Source of the DNA: CAYXXZ01 sp964469165
Lineage (GTDB): Bacteria > Pseudomonadota > Gammaproteobacteria > Pseudomonadales > Porticoccaceae
Assembly (NCBI GenBank): GCA_964469165.1
Contig: CAYXXZ010000145.1
Location: forward strand, 1-5,632
DNA length: 5,632 nucleotides
Direction: 5' to 3'
The notes under the pieces: generated by a model
What the model was told of the DNA's origin: nothing
What the model saw: the letters and a program-made list of their open reading frames with translations, nothing else
The model's database searches: none
In this document: piece by piece, positions 1 through 5,632 of the stretch
How positions within the stretch are numbered: position 1 is the first letter of the stretch
How the letters are laid out: every line of letters starts with the position of its first letter
Position numbers and translations under genes: made by a program

Positions 1-635
1 GCCTTCTCGGCCTCGGGGAGATTGTTTTGCAGCAGGTAGATCTCACCCAGCCAGTAATAGGAGTTGGCGGCGTAGCGGCCACTGGGGTATTTGGCGACCA
101 GATTCTTGAAACCCGCCGCCGCTTCGTCGATCTTGCGCGCCTTGAGCAGATTGTAGGTCTCGTTATAGGCCTCTTCCTCTCCCTGGCTGCTTGCAGTGGC
201 CTGCGGGGTCGGCGCGCCATCATCGGTGGCGGGCTGCAACTCAGCCGCATAGTCGGAATCGGCATTGTCACCGCTGGCCGGTGATTGCGCTGCGGCATCC
301 AGAGGACGTGACGGTGCCGGGCCAGCACCACCGAGGCGGCGATCCAGATCCTGGTAATCGTCCATTTGGCGCTGGCGCAGCTGACGCAGTTCATGAGCCT
401 GCTCTTCGACGGTGCCGCGCAGGACGCGAACCTCTTCCCTCAGCTCCTGAATGTCGTAATGAAGATCGATCATGGGATTGGATGGCCCGGCGGGCTGGCT
501 TCGCGTATTGCTCGCGTTTGCAGCGCCCTGCGTGGGAGACGAGGAAAAATCCGGCCCACGCTCTTCCACGGGAGCACTCGCTCCGTGAACACCGGCTGCG
601 GCCAAGACCATCACAGCGCCCATCAACTTACGCAT
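1..635 (-). CDS. cpoB: CpoB (YbgF), periplasmic coiled-coil/TPR protein of the Tol-Pal system, 3' end outside window
   Basis: Reading the minus strand from ATG at 635-633 gives 211 open codons running off the left edge, so the C-terminus is missing. Residues 1-21 form a signal peptide (MRKLMGAVMV start, likely cleavage after ASA), placing the protein in the periplasm. Residues about 56-101 are a heptad-like charged helix (DIQELREEVRVLRGTVEEQ), matching the N-terminal trimerising coiled coil of YbgF. Residues about 102-152 are a Pro/Ala/Asp-rich, probably disordered linker. From about 153 the first TPR begins, with AYNETYNLLKARKIDEA and the diagnostic YYWLGEIY. In E. coli CpoB binds TolA and tunes PBP1B/LpoB peptidoglycan synthesis with Tol constriction; that role is inferred here from family and position as last gene of the tol-pal cluster. 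A good GGAGG lies 7 nt before the ATG. A terminator separates the gene from pal. Confidence 0.95.
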   Translation of the reverse strand, partial: MRKLMGAVMVLAAAGVHGASAPVEERGPDFSSSPTQGAANASNTRSQPAGPSNPMIDLHYDIQELREEVRVLRGTVEEQAHELRQLRQRQMDDYQDLDRRLGGAGPAPSRPLDAAAQSPASGDNADSDYAAELQPATDDGAPTPQATASSQGEEEAYNETYNLLKARKIDEAAAGFKNLVAKYPSGRYAANSYYWLGEIYLLQNNLPEAEK

Positions 636-642
636 TTGCGCA

Positions 643-647
643 CCTCC
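643..647 (-). promoter_or_regulatory. Shine-Dalgarno of cpoB
   Basis: The minus strand reads GGAGG followed by 7 nt and the ATG at 635. This strong site fixes the cpoB start at the methionine that opens the signal peptide. It lies only 3 nt beyond the U-tract of the upstream terminator, so an mRNA that reaches it must have read through that terminator or started very close by. Confidence 0.8.
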
Positions 648-650
648 ACA

Positions 651-686
651 AAAAGAAAAAGCCGGGCACAGCTTACTGTGCCCGGC
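651..686 (-). terminator. Rho-independent terminator between pal and cpoB
   Basis: Plus-strand arms 661-671 (GCCGGGCACAG) and 676-686 (CTGTGCCCGGC) are perfect 11-bp complements, 9 of the 11 pairs being G-C, around a 4-nt loop. Read on the minus strand, the hairpin (loop TAAG) is followed at once by TTTTTCTTTT, the classical intrinsic terminator layout. On the plus strand the hairpin is followed by C residues, so it should act only for minus-strand transcription. It sits 19 nt past the pal stop codon and therefore ends the tol-pal message just before cpoB. Efficiency is not measurable from sequence; the single C in the U-tract may allow some read-through. Confidence 0.9.
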
Positions 687-705
687 CCCCCTGATCAATT
701 GAAAC

Positions 706-1224
706 TTACCTTCTGCGGATTTCCACGCGGCGGTTCATCGCCCAGGAACCCTCGTCGCTGCCAAGCGCTGCGGGGCGCTCTTCACCGTAGCTGATCACCT
801 CGATGTACTGGCCGTCAACACCCTGCAAAACCAGGAACTCCTTGACGGAATTGGCGCGTCTTTCACCCAGCGCCATGTTGTACTCGCGGGAACCGCGCTC
901 GTCGGCGTGGCCTTCGAGACGCACGTAGATGGGAGAAGATCTCAGGCGCTGAGCGTGGCCATTGAGGGCAGCACGCGCTTCCGGCTTCAGCGTGCTGGAG
1001 TCGAATTCGAAATAGAACACGGTAGCCAGCGTGCCGCCAGCAGACAGATCATCGCCATAAGCGCCGCCGTCATCCGCTGTTCCCGTGCTTACACCGCTGC
1101 CATAACCGTCACCACCGGTCGCTCCGGAAGCGCTGCCATCGTCCTTGCCAGTGCTGGAACAGGCGGCGAGGAAGACAGAGCACAGTGCAATTAAAAAGCC
1201 ATTTCTGATTGTTTGGAAACTCAT
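706..1224 (-). CDS. pal: Pal, peptidoglycan-associated outer-membrane lipoprotein
   Basis: This 172-residue protein is of normal length for the family. It starts at ATG 1224 behind a strong AAGGAG. Residues 1-21 are a lipoprotein signal peptide ending in the lipobox LAAC, so Cys22 is the lipidated N-terminus; Ser23 at +2 fits sorting to the outer membrane. Residues about 24-65 are a Gly/Ser/Asp-rich flexible tether. Residues about 66-172 are an OmpA-like peptidoglycan-binding domain: VFYFEFDSSTLKPEA, then LEGHADERGSREYNMALGE, RRANSVKEFL and a C-terminal NRRVEI. Asp108 and Arg123 have the 15-residue spacing of the pair that holds diaminopimelate in OmpA-family domains. Pal anchors the outer membrane to peptidoglycan and binds TolB. 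Gene order directly after tolB supports the call. The gene is followed by a terminator, which suggests it closes the main operon message. Confidence 0.98.
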   Translation of the reverse strand: MSFQTIRNGFLIALCSVFLAACSSTGKDDGSASGATGGDGYGSGVSTGTADDGGAYGDDLSAGGTLATVFYFEFDSSTLKPEARAALNGHAQRLRSSPIYVRLEGHADERGSREYNMALGERRANSVKEFLVLQGVDGQYIEVISYGEERPAALGSDEGSWAMNRRVEIRRR

Positions 1225-1230
1225 GGGTAT

Positions 1231-1236
1231 CTCCTT
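1231..1236 (-). promoter_or_regulatory. Shine-Dalgarno of pal
   Basis: The minus strand reads AAGGAG, 6 nt and ATG at 1224. It is the strongest ribosome-binding site in the cluster, in keeping with Pal being an abundant lipoprotein in known species. It confirms the start that gives a complete lipoprotein signal peptide. Confidence 0.85.
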
Positions 1237-1241
1237 AAGGC

Positions 1242-1253
1242 GGGCTTACGCCC
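1242..1253 (-). other. Small hairpin in the tolB-pal spacer
   Basis: In the 43-nt gap between tolB and pal the minus strand reads GGGC GTAA GCCC, a 4-bp G-C stem closed by a GNRA-type tetraloop (GUAA in RNA), with one extra possible U-G pair outside. It lies 5 nt upstream of the pal Shine-Dalgarno and has no U-tract, so it is not an intrinsic terminator. Whether it does anything, for instance stabilising the mRNA end or affecting ribosome entry, is unknown. Confidence 0.4.
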
Positions 1254-1267
1254 AATCATAGACCAGT

Positions 1268-2560
<1,293 letters not shown>

Positions 2561-2567
2561 GGCAGTG

Positions 2568-3506
2568 TTACATCCTCAAGTCGTCTGGTCTGAACAAGAT
2601 ATTGATCCTTCTGAATTCCCGCTGATAGATCGCGGGATCCATTTCCCGCAGGCGGGAGAACTGCCCTACCTTTCGCACCGCCTGCTCGGCCGAGAGGTCG
2701 AACGCAGAATTGCCGCTCGATTTCACGACGCGCACGTTGGTGACCACGCCAGCTGCGCCCAGGGAGATTTCAAGCATCACCTCCATGCCGCGGCGCGCAC
2801 TGGGCGGGCGGCTCCAGTTGGACGCGATGAGGCTCGCCATGTAGTCCACGTAAGTGCCCACCTGCGCGGCGCTTGCCTCGGCGGCCCGCATGTCGTCCTC
2901 CATTGCCAGTGCATTCGCCAGTTCTTCCTGGCGCCGTTTTTCGGCCTGCTCTCGTTTGAGCTGCTCCTGGCGCGCCAGTTCCTTGCGCTGTTCTTCTTGA
3001 CGTTTTTTCTCGGCTTCGGCTTTGGCCTGCTCTTCTTTCTTTTGTTGTTCCTGACGCTTCTTTTCCGCTTCGGCGGCCTGGCGTTTTTTCTCTGCTTCAG
3101 CCTTCGCTTCCTGCTCCTTGCGCACCTGTTCCTGGCGCACCTTCTCCGCTTCGGCCTTGGCTTGTTCTTCCTTTTTCTGCTGTTCCTGCTTCTGCTGCTC
3201 CTGACGCTTTTGCTCTTCTGCGCGGCGCATCGCTTCCTGATCCACAGCGGGTTTGGGCGCGGGCTGCGGCTTGGCTTCGGGCTGCGGCGCAGGTTTCGCC
3301 GGCTGTTCCAGCGGTGGCTTCATCTGCAACAGCTCGGCCTGAATATAGCGGGGACGAACGGCCTCGATCTCTTTCTCGGGCGGATGCCAGCCAATGATGA
3401 TAAAGGCCAGCAATGCGCCGTGCAAAAGACAGCTCAGCACCCAGCCTCTCTTGATACCGGGCTCGTTCACCAATTGCGGCAGACGCAAGGCGCTATCGTT
3501 TAGCAT
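2568..3506 (-). CDS. tolA: TolA, periplasm-spanning energy-transducing protein
   Basis: The 312-residue protein has the three TolA domains. Residues about 21-40 are the single inner-membrane anchor, containing Ser25 and His29 in the S-xxx-H arrangement that contacts TolQR in E. coli. A Pro-rich stretch (about 64-87) leads into domain II, residues about 89-198, an uninterrupted Lys/Glu/Gln/Ala/Arg helix predicted to span the periplasm; it contains a 16-residue exact internal repeat. Domain III, about 213-312, is the TonB-like globular end (VGTYVDYMASLIASNW, VMLEISLGAAGVVTNVRVVKSSG), which binds TolB and, in other species, phage g3p and colicins. No cysteine occurs in domain III, unlike E. coli. 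The gene overlaps the 3' end of tolR by 14 nt in a different frame, with ACGGAG 4 nt before ATG. TolQR use the proton gradient to drive TolA. Confidence 0.97.
   Translation of the reverse strand: MLNDSALRLPQLVNEPGIKRGWVLSCLLHGALLAFIIIGWHPPEKEIEAVRPRYIQAELLQMKPPLEQPAKPAPQPEAKPQPAPKPAVDQEAMRRAEEQKRQEQQKQEQQKKEEQAKAEAEKVRQEQVRKEQEAKAEAEKKRQAAEAEKKRQEQQKKEEQAKAEAEKKRQEEQRKELARQEQLKREQAEKRRQEELANALAMEDDMRAAEASAAQVGTYVDYMASLIASNWSRPPSARRGMEVMLEISLGAAGVVTNVRVVKSSGNSAFDLSAEQAVRKVGQFSRLREMDPAIYQREFRRINILFRPDDLRM
3006..3053 (-). repeat. TolA coiled-coil internal repeat, downstream copy
   Basis: This stretch encodes TolA residues 152-167, QEQQKKEEQAKAEAEK. It is identical in protein sequence to residues 107-122 encoded at 3141-3188, 45 residues away. 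The two 48-nt copies differ at 9 positions, all third codon positions and all synonymous. Confidence 0.85.
3141..3188 (-). repeat. TolA coiled-coil internal repeat, upstream copy
   Basis: This stretch encodes TolA residues 107-122, QEQQKKEEQAKAEAEK, the partner of the copy at 3006-3053. The shared part AKAEAEK occurs a third time at residues 134-140, so the helix looks built from repeated short units. Confidence 0.85.
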
Positions 3507-3927
3507 CCGGCTCCGTCACCAATCCGACATTGGGCGCACCTGCAAGCTGCAGGATCGTCATCAGCTCCACCACCGTGCCGTAGCTCACGTTCGTGTCTCC
3601 CCACACCAGCACCGGCGTGTCTGGCTTTTCCGCCAGCACTTTGGAAACCTTGTCCTGGATGTTCTCCAGCGCTTCCTCTTCGTTCTGGCCGTTGCCGATG
3701 TCGATGTAGTAGGTGCCATCCGCCTTTACCGAAACGATCAAGGGCTCCTTGTCCGTCTCTTCGATGGGATTCGAAGGCGCCTTGGGCAGATCGACCTTGA
3801 CGCCCTGCATCAGCAGCGGCGCCGTGATCATGAACACGATCAACAGCACCAGCATGACATCGATGTAGGGGACGACGTTGATCTCCGCAAGCGCCCTGCG
3901 CTTGTTCTTACCACTGGTAAACGCCAT
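3493..3927 (-). CDS. tolR: TolR, inner-membrane proton-channel subunit (ExbD family)
   Basis: The 144-residue protein is of standard TolR length. After a short basic cytoplasmic tail (GKNKRRALAEINVVP) comes one membrane segment, about residues 21-40 (YIDVMLVLLIVFMITAPLL). Asp23 in this helix is at the same position as the essential Asp23 of E. coli TolR, which carries the proton-motive step. Residues about 41-144 form the periplasmic domain that dimerises and is thought to contact peptidoglycan (VKVDLPKAP; PVLVWGDTNVSYGTVVELM; NVGLVTEP). The ATG lies 8 nt past the tolQ stop. The only Shine-Dalgarno-like bases, AGG, overlap the tolQ TAG, so translation is probably coupled to tolQ. TolR works with TolQ to energise TolA. 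Confidence 0.98.
   Translation of the reverse strand: MAFTSGKNKRRALAEINVVPYIDVMLVLLIVFMITAPLLMQGVKVDLPKAPSNPIEETDKEPLIVSVKADGTYYIDIGNGQNEEEALENIQDKVSKVLAEKPDTPVLVWGDTNVSYGTVVELMTILQLAGAPNVGLVTEPDAKR
3511..3516 (-). promoter_or_regulatory. Shine-Dalgarno of tolA, inside the 3' end of tolR
   Basis: The minus strand reads ACGGAG, 4 nt, ATG at 3506. Both the site and the start lie within tolR coding sequence. This supports the start that gives the 14-nt tolR/tolA overlap and a short cytoplasmic tail before the TolA membrane anchor. Confidence 0.65.
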
Positions 3928-3935
3928 GGCGGAAC

Positions 3936-4625
3936 CTACTGACCGGAGTGGACGCGGCGGTGGAGGATGCTGGAGAACTCCTCCGCGAAGGTCTGATAGT
4001 TACTGAAAATATGATCCGCCTGGGCAGAGTAGCGGTTGTAGGCGAGCACTGCGGGAATCGCCGCGAACAGGCCCATGGCAGTGGCGATCAATGCTTCGGC
4101 GATGCCGGGCGCCACCGTGGCGAGTGTGGCTTGCTGGACATTGGCCAGGCCGCGGAACGACTGCATGATGCCCCACACCGTACCCAGCAAGCCGATGTAC
4201 GGGCTCACGGACGCGACACTGGCGAGAAACGGCAGGTTGACGTTGAGCTTTTCTTCTTCCCGCGACAATGCGATGCGCATCGCCCGCTCGGTGCCTTCCA
4301 TTATCACATCCGGTTCCGCGCCCTTCTGTTGCAGGAGGCGGTTGAATTCGCGAAAGCCGCTGCGGAACACACTTTCCAGGCCGTCGATGCGAATGTTTTC
4401 GTGCACGCGCGCATTGATCTCGTTGAACAGCTGGTTGAGATCCACCCCCGACCAGAAGGTATCTTCGAAATCGTGAAAATCCGCGTCGGCATTGCGCAGA
4501 TAGCTGCCGCGCTGAATGATCATCGCCCAGGACACCATCGAGGCGAGCAACAAAATCAACATCACAAACTGAACGGGGATGGACGCGCCGGCAATCAGCG
4601 CCCAAATCGAAAGATCTTCCGTCAC
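3936..4625 (-). CDS. tolQ: TolQ, inner-membrane proton-channel subunit (MotA/ExbB family)
   Basis: The 229-residue protein starts at GTG 4625 and matches TolQ in length and layout. Membrane segment 1 is about residues 17-37 (PVQFVMLILLLASMVSWAMI). A cytoplasmic region of about 95 residues follows, including REEEKLNVNLPFLASVASVSP, which leads into segment 2 (about 132-157, with PYIGLLGTVWGIM). Segment 3 is about 172-196 (GIAEALIATAMGLFAAIPAV). Thr149 and Thr182 correspond to the conserved threonines (Thr145 and Thr178 in E. coli) lining the ion path next to TolR Asp23. TolQ forms the pentameric stator around the TolR dimer and powers TolA; it also gathers the Tol machinery at the septum. It follows ybgC by 24 nt and precedes tolR by 8 nt. 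Confidence 0.98.
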   Translation of the reverse strand: MTEDLSIWALIAGASIPVQFVMLILLLASMVSWAMIIQRGSYLRNADADFHDFEDTFWSGVDLNQLFNEINARVHENIRIDGLESVFRSGFREFNRLLQQKGAEPDVIMEGTERAMRIALSREEEKLNVNLPFLASVASVSPYIGLLGTVWGIMQSFRGLANVQQATLATVAPGIAEALIATAMGLFAAIPAVLAYNRYSAQADHIFSNYQTFAEEFSSILHRRVHSGQ

Positions 4626-4631
4626 TCGACT

Positions 4632-4636
4632 CTCCT
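4632..4636 (-). promoter_or_regulatory. Shine-Dalgarno supporting a GTG start of tolQ
   Basis: In the 24-nt ybgC-tolQ gap the minus strand reads AGGAG, 6 nt, GTG at 4625. No ATG in frame nearby would leave the N-terminus intact, so GTG is the likely start; the resulting MTEDL N-terminus resembles known TolQ proteins. Confidence 0.75.
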
Positions 4637-4649
4637 GTTGACTGGATTT

Positions 4650-5054
4650 TTAATGGATGGCGGCCTCGCGAACGTCTGCCGGTATGGCCGAGGGTTTCAT
4701 GGTATCCCTGGTGACGCAGGCCACTTTGACTTCCGCCGCGCATAATAATTCATCCGCGCGTTTCACGGTCTGCTCCATGATAAAAAAAGTTCGCCCCGCC
4801 GCGCGCACCTTTGCGCTTACGGTCAAGGCATCATCGAGGCGCGCCGGACGCTGGTAGTTGATGGACAGGGAGTGCACCACGAACATCAGGTTTTCCCGGA
4901 ACAGGGCCGGTTTTTCAAAGCCGCGGCTGCGAAACCACTCGGTGCGCGCCCGCTCCATGAACTTGAGATAGTTGACGTAGTAGACGATACCGCCGGCGTC
5001 CGTATCCTCCACGTAGACGCGCACCGGCATGCTGAAATCCTGGCTGGCGTTCAC
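4650..5054 (-). CDS. ybgC: YbgC, acyl-CoA thioesterase (4HBT hot-dog fold) of the tol-pal cluster
   Basis: The 134-residue protein has the same length as E. coli YbgC. Its N-terminal motif VRVYVEDTDAGGIVYYVNYL is the 4HBT/YbgC signature; Asp19 aligns with the catalytic Asp18 of the E. coli enzyme. ERARTEWFRSRGF and the beta-strand LMFVVHSLSINYQRPARLDD complete the hot-dog fold. There is no signal peptide, so it acts in the cytoplasm. Family members hydrolyse acyl-CoA thioesters and a link to phospholipid metabolism has been proposed; the physiological substrate here is unknown. The residue after the GIVY motif is Tyr rather than the His of E. coli. The start is GTG 5054, in a GTGA overlap with the ruvB stop, behind GGAGG 9 nt away. 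An ATG at 5030 (residue 9) with AGGA 7 nt before it is a possible alternative giving 126 residues. Confidence 0.95.
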   Translation of the reverse strand: MNASQDFSMPVRVYVEDTDAGGIVYYVNYLKFMERARTEWFRSRGFEKPALFRENLMFVVHSLSINYQRPARLDDALTVSAKVRAAGRTFFIMEQTVKRADELLCAAEVKVACVTRDTMKPSAIPADVREAAIH

Positions 5055-5632
5055 GGCAGTTCGCCTCCGTCGCGCGCCTCGGAATCGATCAGCGCCAACT
5101 GCTCGGCGATCCGGGCCGGGCTTTTGAGCCCGAAGTGGCTGTAGGCCAGGCGTGTCGCCATGCGCCCCCGCGAGGTGCGCATCATGTAACCTTGCTGGAT
5201 CAGATAGGGCTCGAGCACATCCTCGATGGTGCCGCGCTCCTCGCCGATGGCGGCGGCCAGACTGTCCACCCCCACCGGCCCGCCATCGAACTTCTCGATG
5301 ATGGCGCGCAGCAGGCGGCGATCCATCTGGTCGAAACCGGTCTTGTCCACATTGAGCATCGACAGGGCGCCATCGGCCACTTCGGCACTCACCACACCGT
5401 CGGCCATGACCTCGGCGTAATCGCGCACGCGGCGCAACAGGCGGTTGGCGATGCGCGGCGTGCCCCGCGAGCGGCGGGCGATTTCCAGTGCGCCGTTGGC
5501 ATCCATCTCCATGCCGAGAATCCGCGCCGAGCGGCTGGCGATGGTTGCCAGTTCCTCCACCGTATAGAACTCGAGGCGCTGGACGATGCCGAAGCGATCG
5601 CGCAGCGGCGAGGTCAGCAGGCCCGCGCGCGT
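5051..5632 (-). CDS. ruvB: RuvB, Holliday-junction branch-migration ATPase, 5' end outside window
   Basis: The frame is open from the right edge to TGA at 5051, giving the last 193 residues of an AAA+ protein normally of about 335-350 residues, so the Walker A and B motifs lie outside. The first visible residues, TRAGLLTSPLRDRFGIVQRL, are the highly conserved end of the RuvB ATPase core, with arginines that contact nucleotide across subunits. GTPRIANRLLRR (visible residues 57-68) is the sensor-2 segment. The winged-helix C-terminal domain follows, with LIQQGYMMRTSRGRMAT (144-160) carrying the DNA-contacting arginines. RuvB hexamers pump DNA through the RuvA-bound Holliday junction during recombinational repair. 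The tail runs about 25 residues past the HFG motif, longer than in E. coli. The stop codon overlaps the ybgC start, so the two are probably co-transcribed. Confidence 0.97.
   Translation of the reverse strand, partial: TRAGLLTSPLRDRFGIVQRLEFYTVEELATIASRSARILGMEMDANGALEIARRSRGTPRIANRLLRRVRDYAEVMADGVVSAEVADGALSMLNVDKTGFDQMDRRLLRAIIEKFDGGPVGVDSLAAAIGEERGTIEDVLEPYLIQQGYMMRTSRGRMATRLAYSHFGLKSPARIAEQLALIDSEARDGGELP
5064..5068 (-). promoter_or_regulatory. Shine-Dalgarno of ybgC inside the ruvB 3' end
   Basis: The minus strand reads GGAGG, 9 nt, GTG at 5054. It favours the GTG that overlaps the ruvB TGA over the ATG at 5030. Confidence 0.6.

Noticed and set aside
661..686. The pal-cpoB inverted repeat as an operator or mobile-element end
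   Set aside because: Its 4-nt loop, GC-rich perfect stem and adjoining U-tract on the transcribed strand fit an intrinsic terminator better; no transposase or target duplication is present.
191..794. Two overlapping plus-strand open frames opposite cpoB and the end of pal
   Set aside because: They run through the terminator hairpin and are antisense to CpoB, whose signal peptide, coiled coil and TPR are clear. No motif or ribosome site supports them.
4000..4743. Minus-strand open frame (247 codons) in another frame over tolQ
   Set aside because: It is Arg/Gly/His-rich with no membrane segments, typical of a frame-shifted reading of a GC-rich gene; TolQ is unambiguous.
3948..4745. Plus-strand open frame (265 codons) across tolQ and ybgC
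   Set aside because: It is an antisense shadow in GC-rich DNA with no recognisable motif, and it lies over two well-supported genes.
4743..4754. AT-rich TATTAT on the minus strand inside ybgC, a possible -10 box for tolQ, made by two TTA leucine codons
   Set aside because: No acceptable -35 hexamer lies 16-18 nt upstream, so I do not call a promoter.
4782..4788. A7 run within ybgC as a possible slippage or phase-variation tract
   Set aside because: Seven bases encoding Phe-Phe is too short to be convincing, and the frame is intact on both sides.

Overview
The window is a chromosomal segment of a GC-rich proteobacterium carrying a nearly complete Tol-Pal cell-envelope operon. Every gene is on the minus strand, so transcription runs from the right edge to the left. 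In that direction the order is ruvB (3' part), ybgC, tolQ, tolR, tolA, tolB, pal, cpoB (5' part). The ruv genes directly upstream of ybgC-tolQRAB-pal-cpoB is, from general knowledge, the arrangement in Pseudomonas and related non-enteric Gammaproteobacteria. The organism is therefore most likely a gammaproteobacterium; genus or family cannot be told from this window.

Layout. 5632-5051: last 193 codons of RuvB, the Holliday-junction branch-migration motor. 5054-4650: YbgC acyl-CoA thioesterase, overlapping the ruvB stop by 4 nt. 4625-3936: TolQ. 3927-3493: TolR. 3506-2568: TolA, overlapping tolR by 14 nt. 2560-1268: TolB. 1224-706: Pal lipoprotein. 635-1: first 211 codons of CpoB (YbgF). Gaps between genes are 7 to 70 bp and no gene-free stretch exceeds 300 bp. 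The plus strand holds no convincing gene.

How the parts work together. TolQ and TolR form an inner-membrane proton-driven motor that energises TolA. TolA spans the periplasm through a long Lys/Glu/Gln/Ala coiled coil and acts on TolB and Pal at the outer membrane, which keeps the envelope layers constricted together at division. CpoB links this machine to septal peptidoglycan synthesis in E. coli. YbgC is the customary cytoplasmic member of the cluster. Residues known to matter in E. coli are present: TolQ Thr149 and Thr182, TolR Asp23, TolA Ser25/His29, Pal Cys22, Asp108 and Arg123.

The most notable non-coding element is a strong intrinsic terminator between pal and cpoB (about 686 to 651, minus strand). 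Its U-tract ends 3 nt before the cpoB Shine-Dalgarno sequence. Otherwise the locus is canonical, and I find no sign of a novel system, mobile element, CRISPR array or RNA gene.
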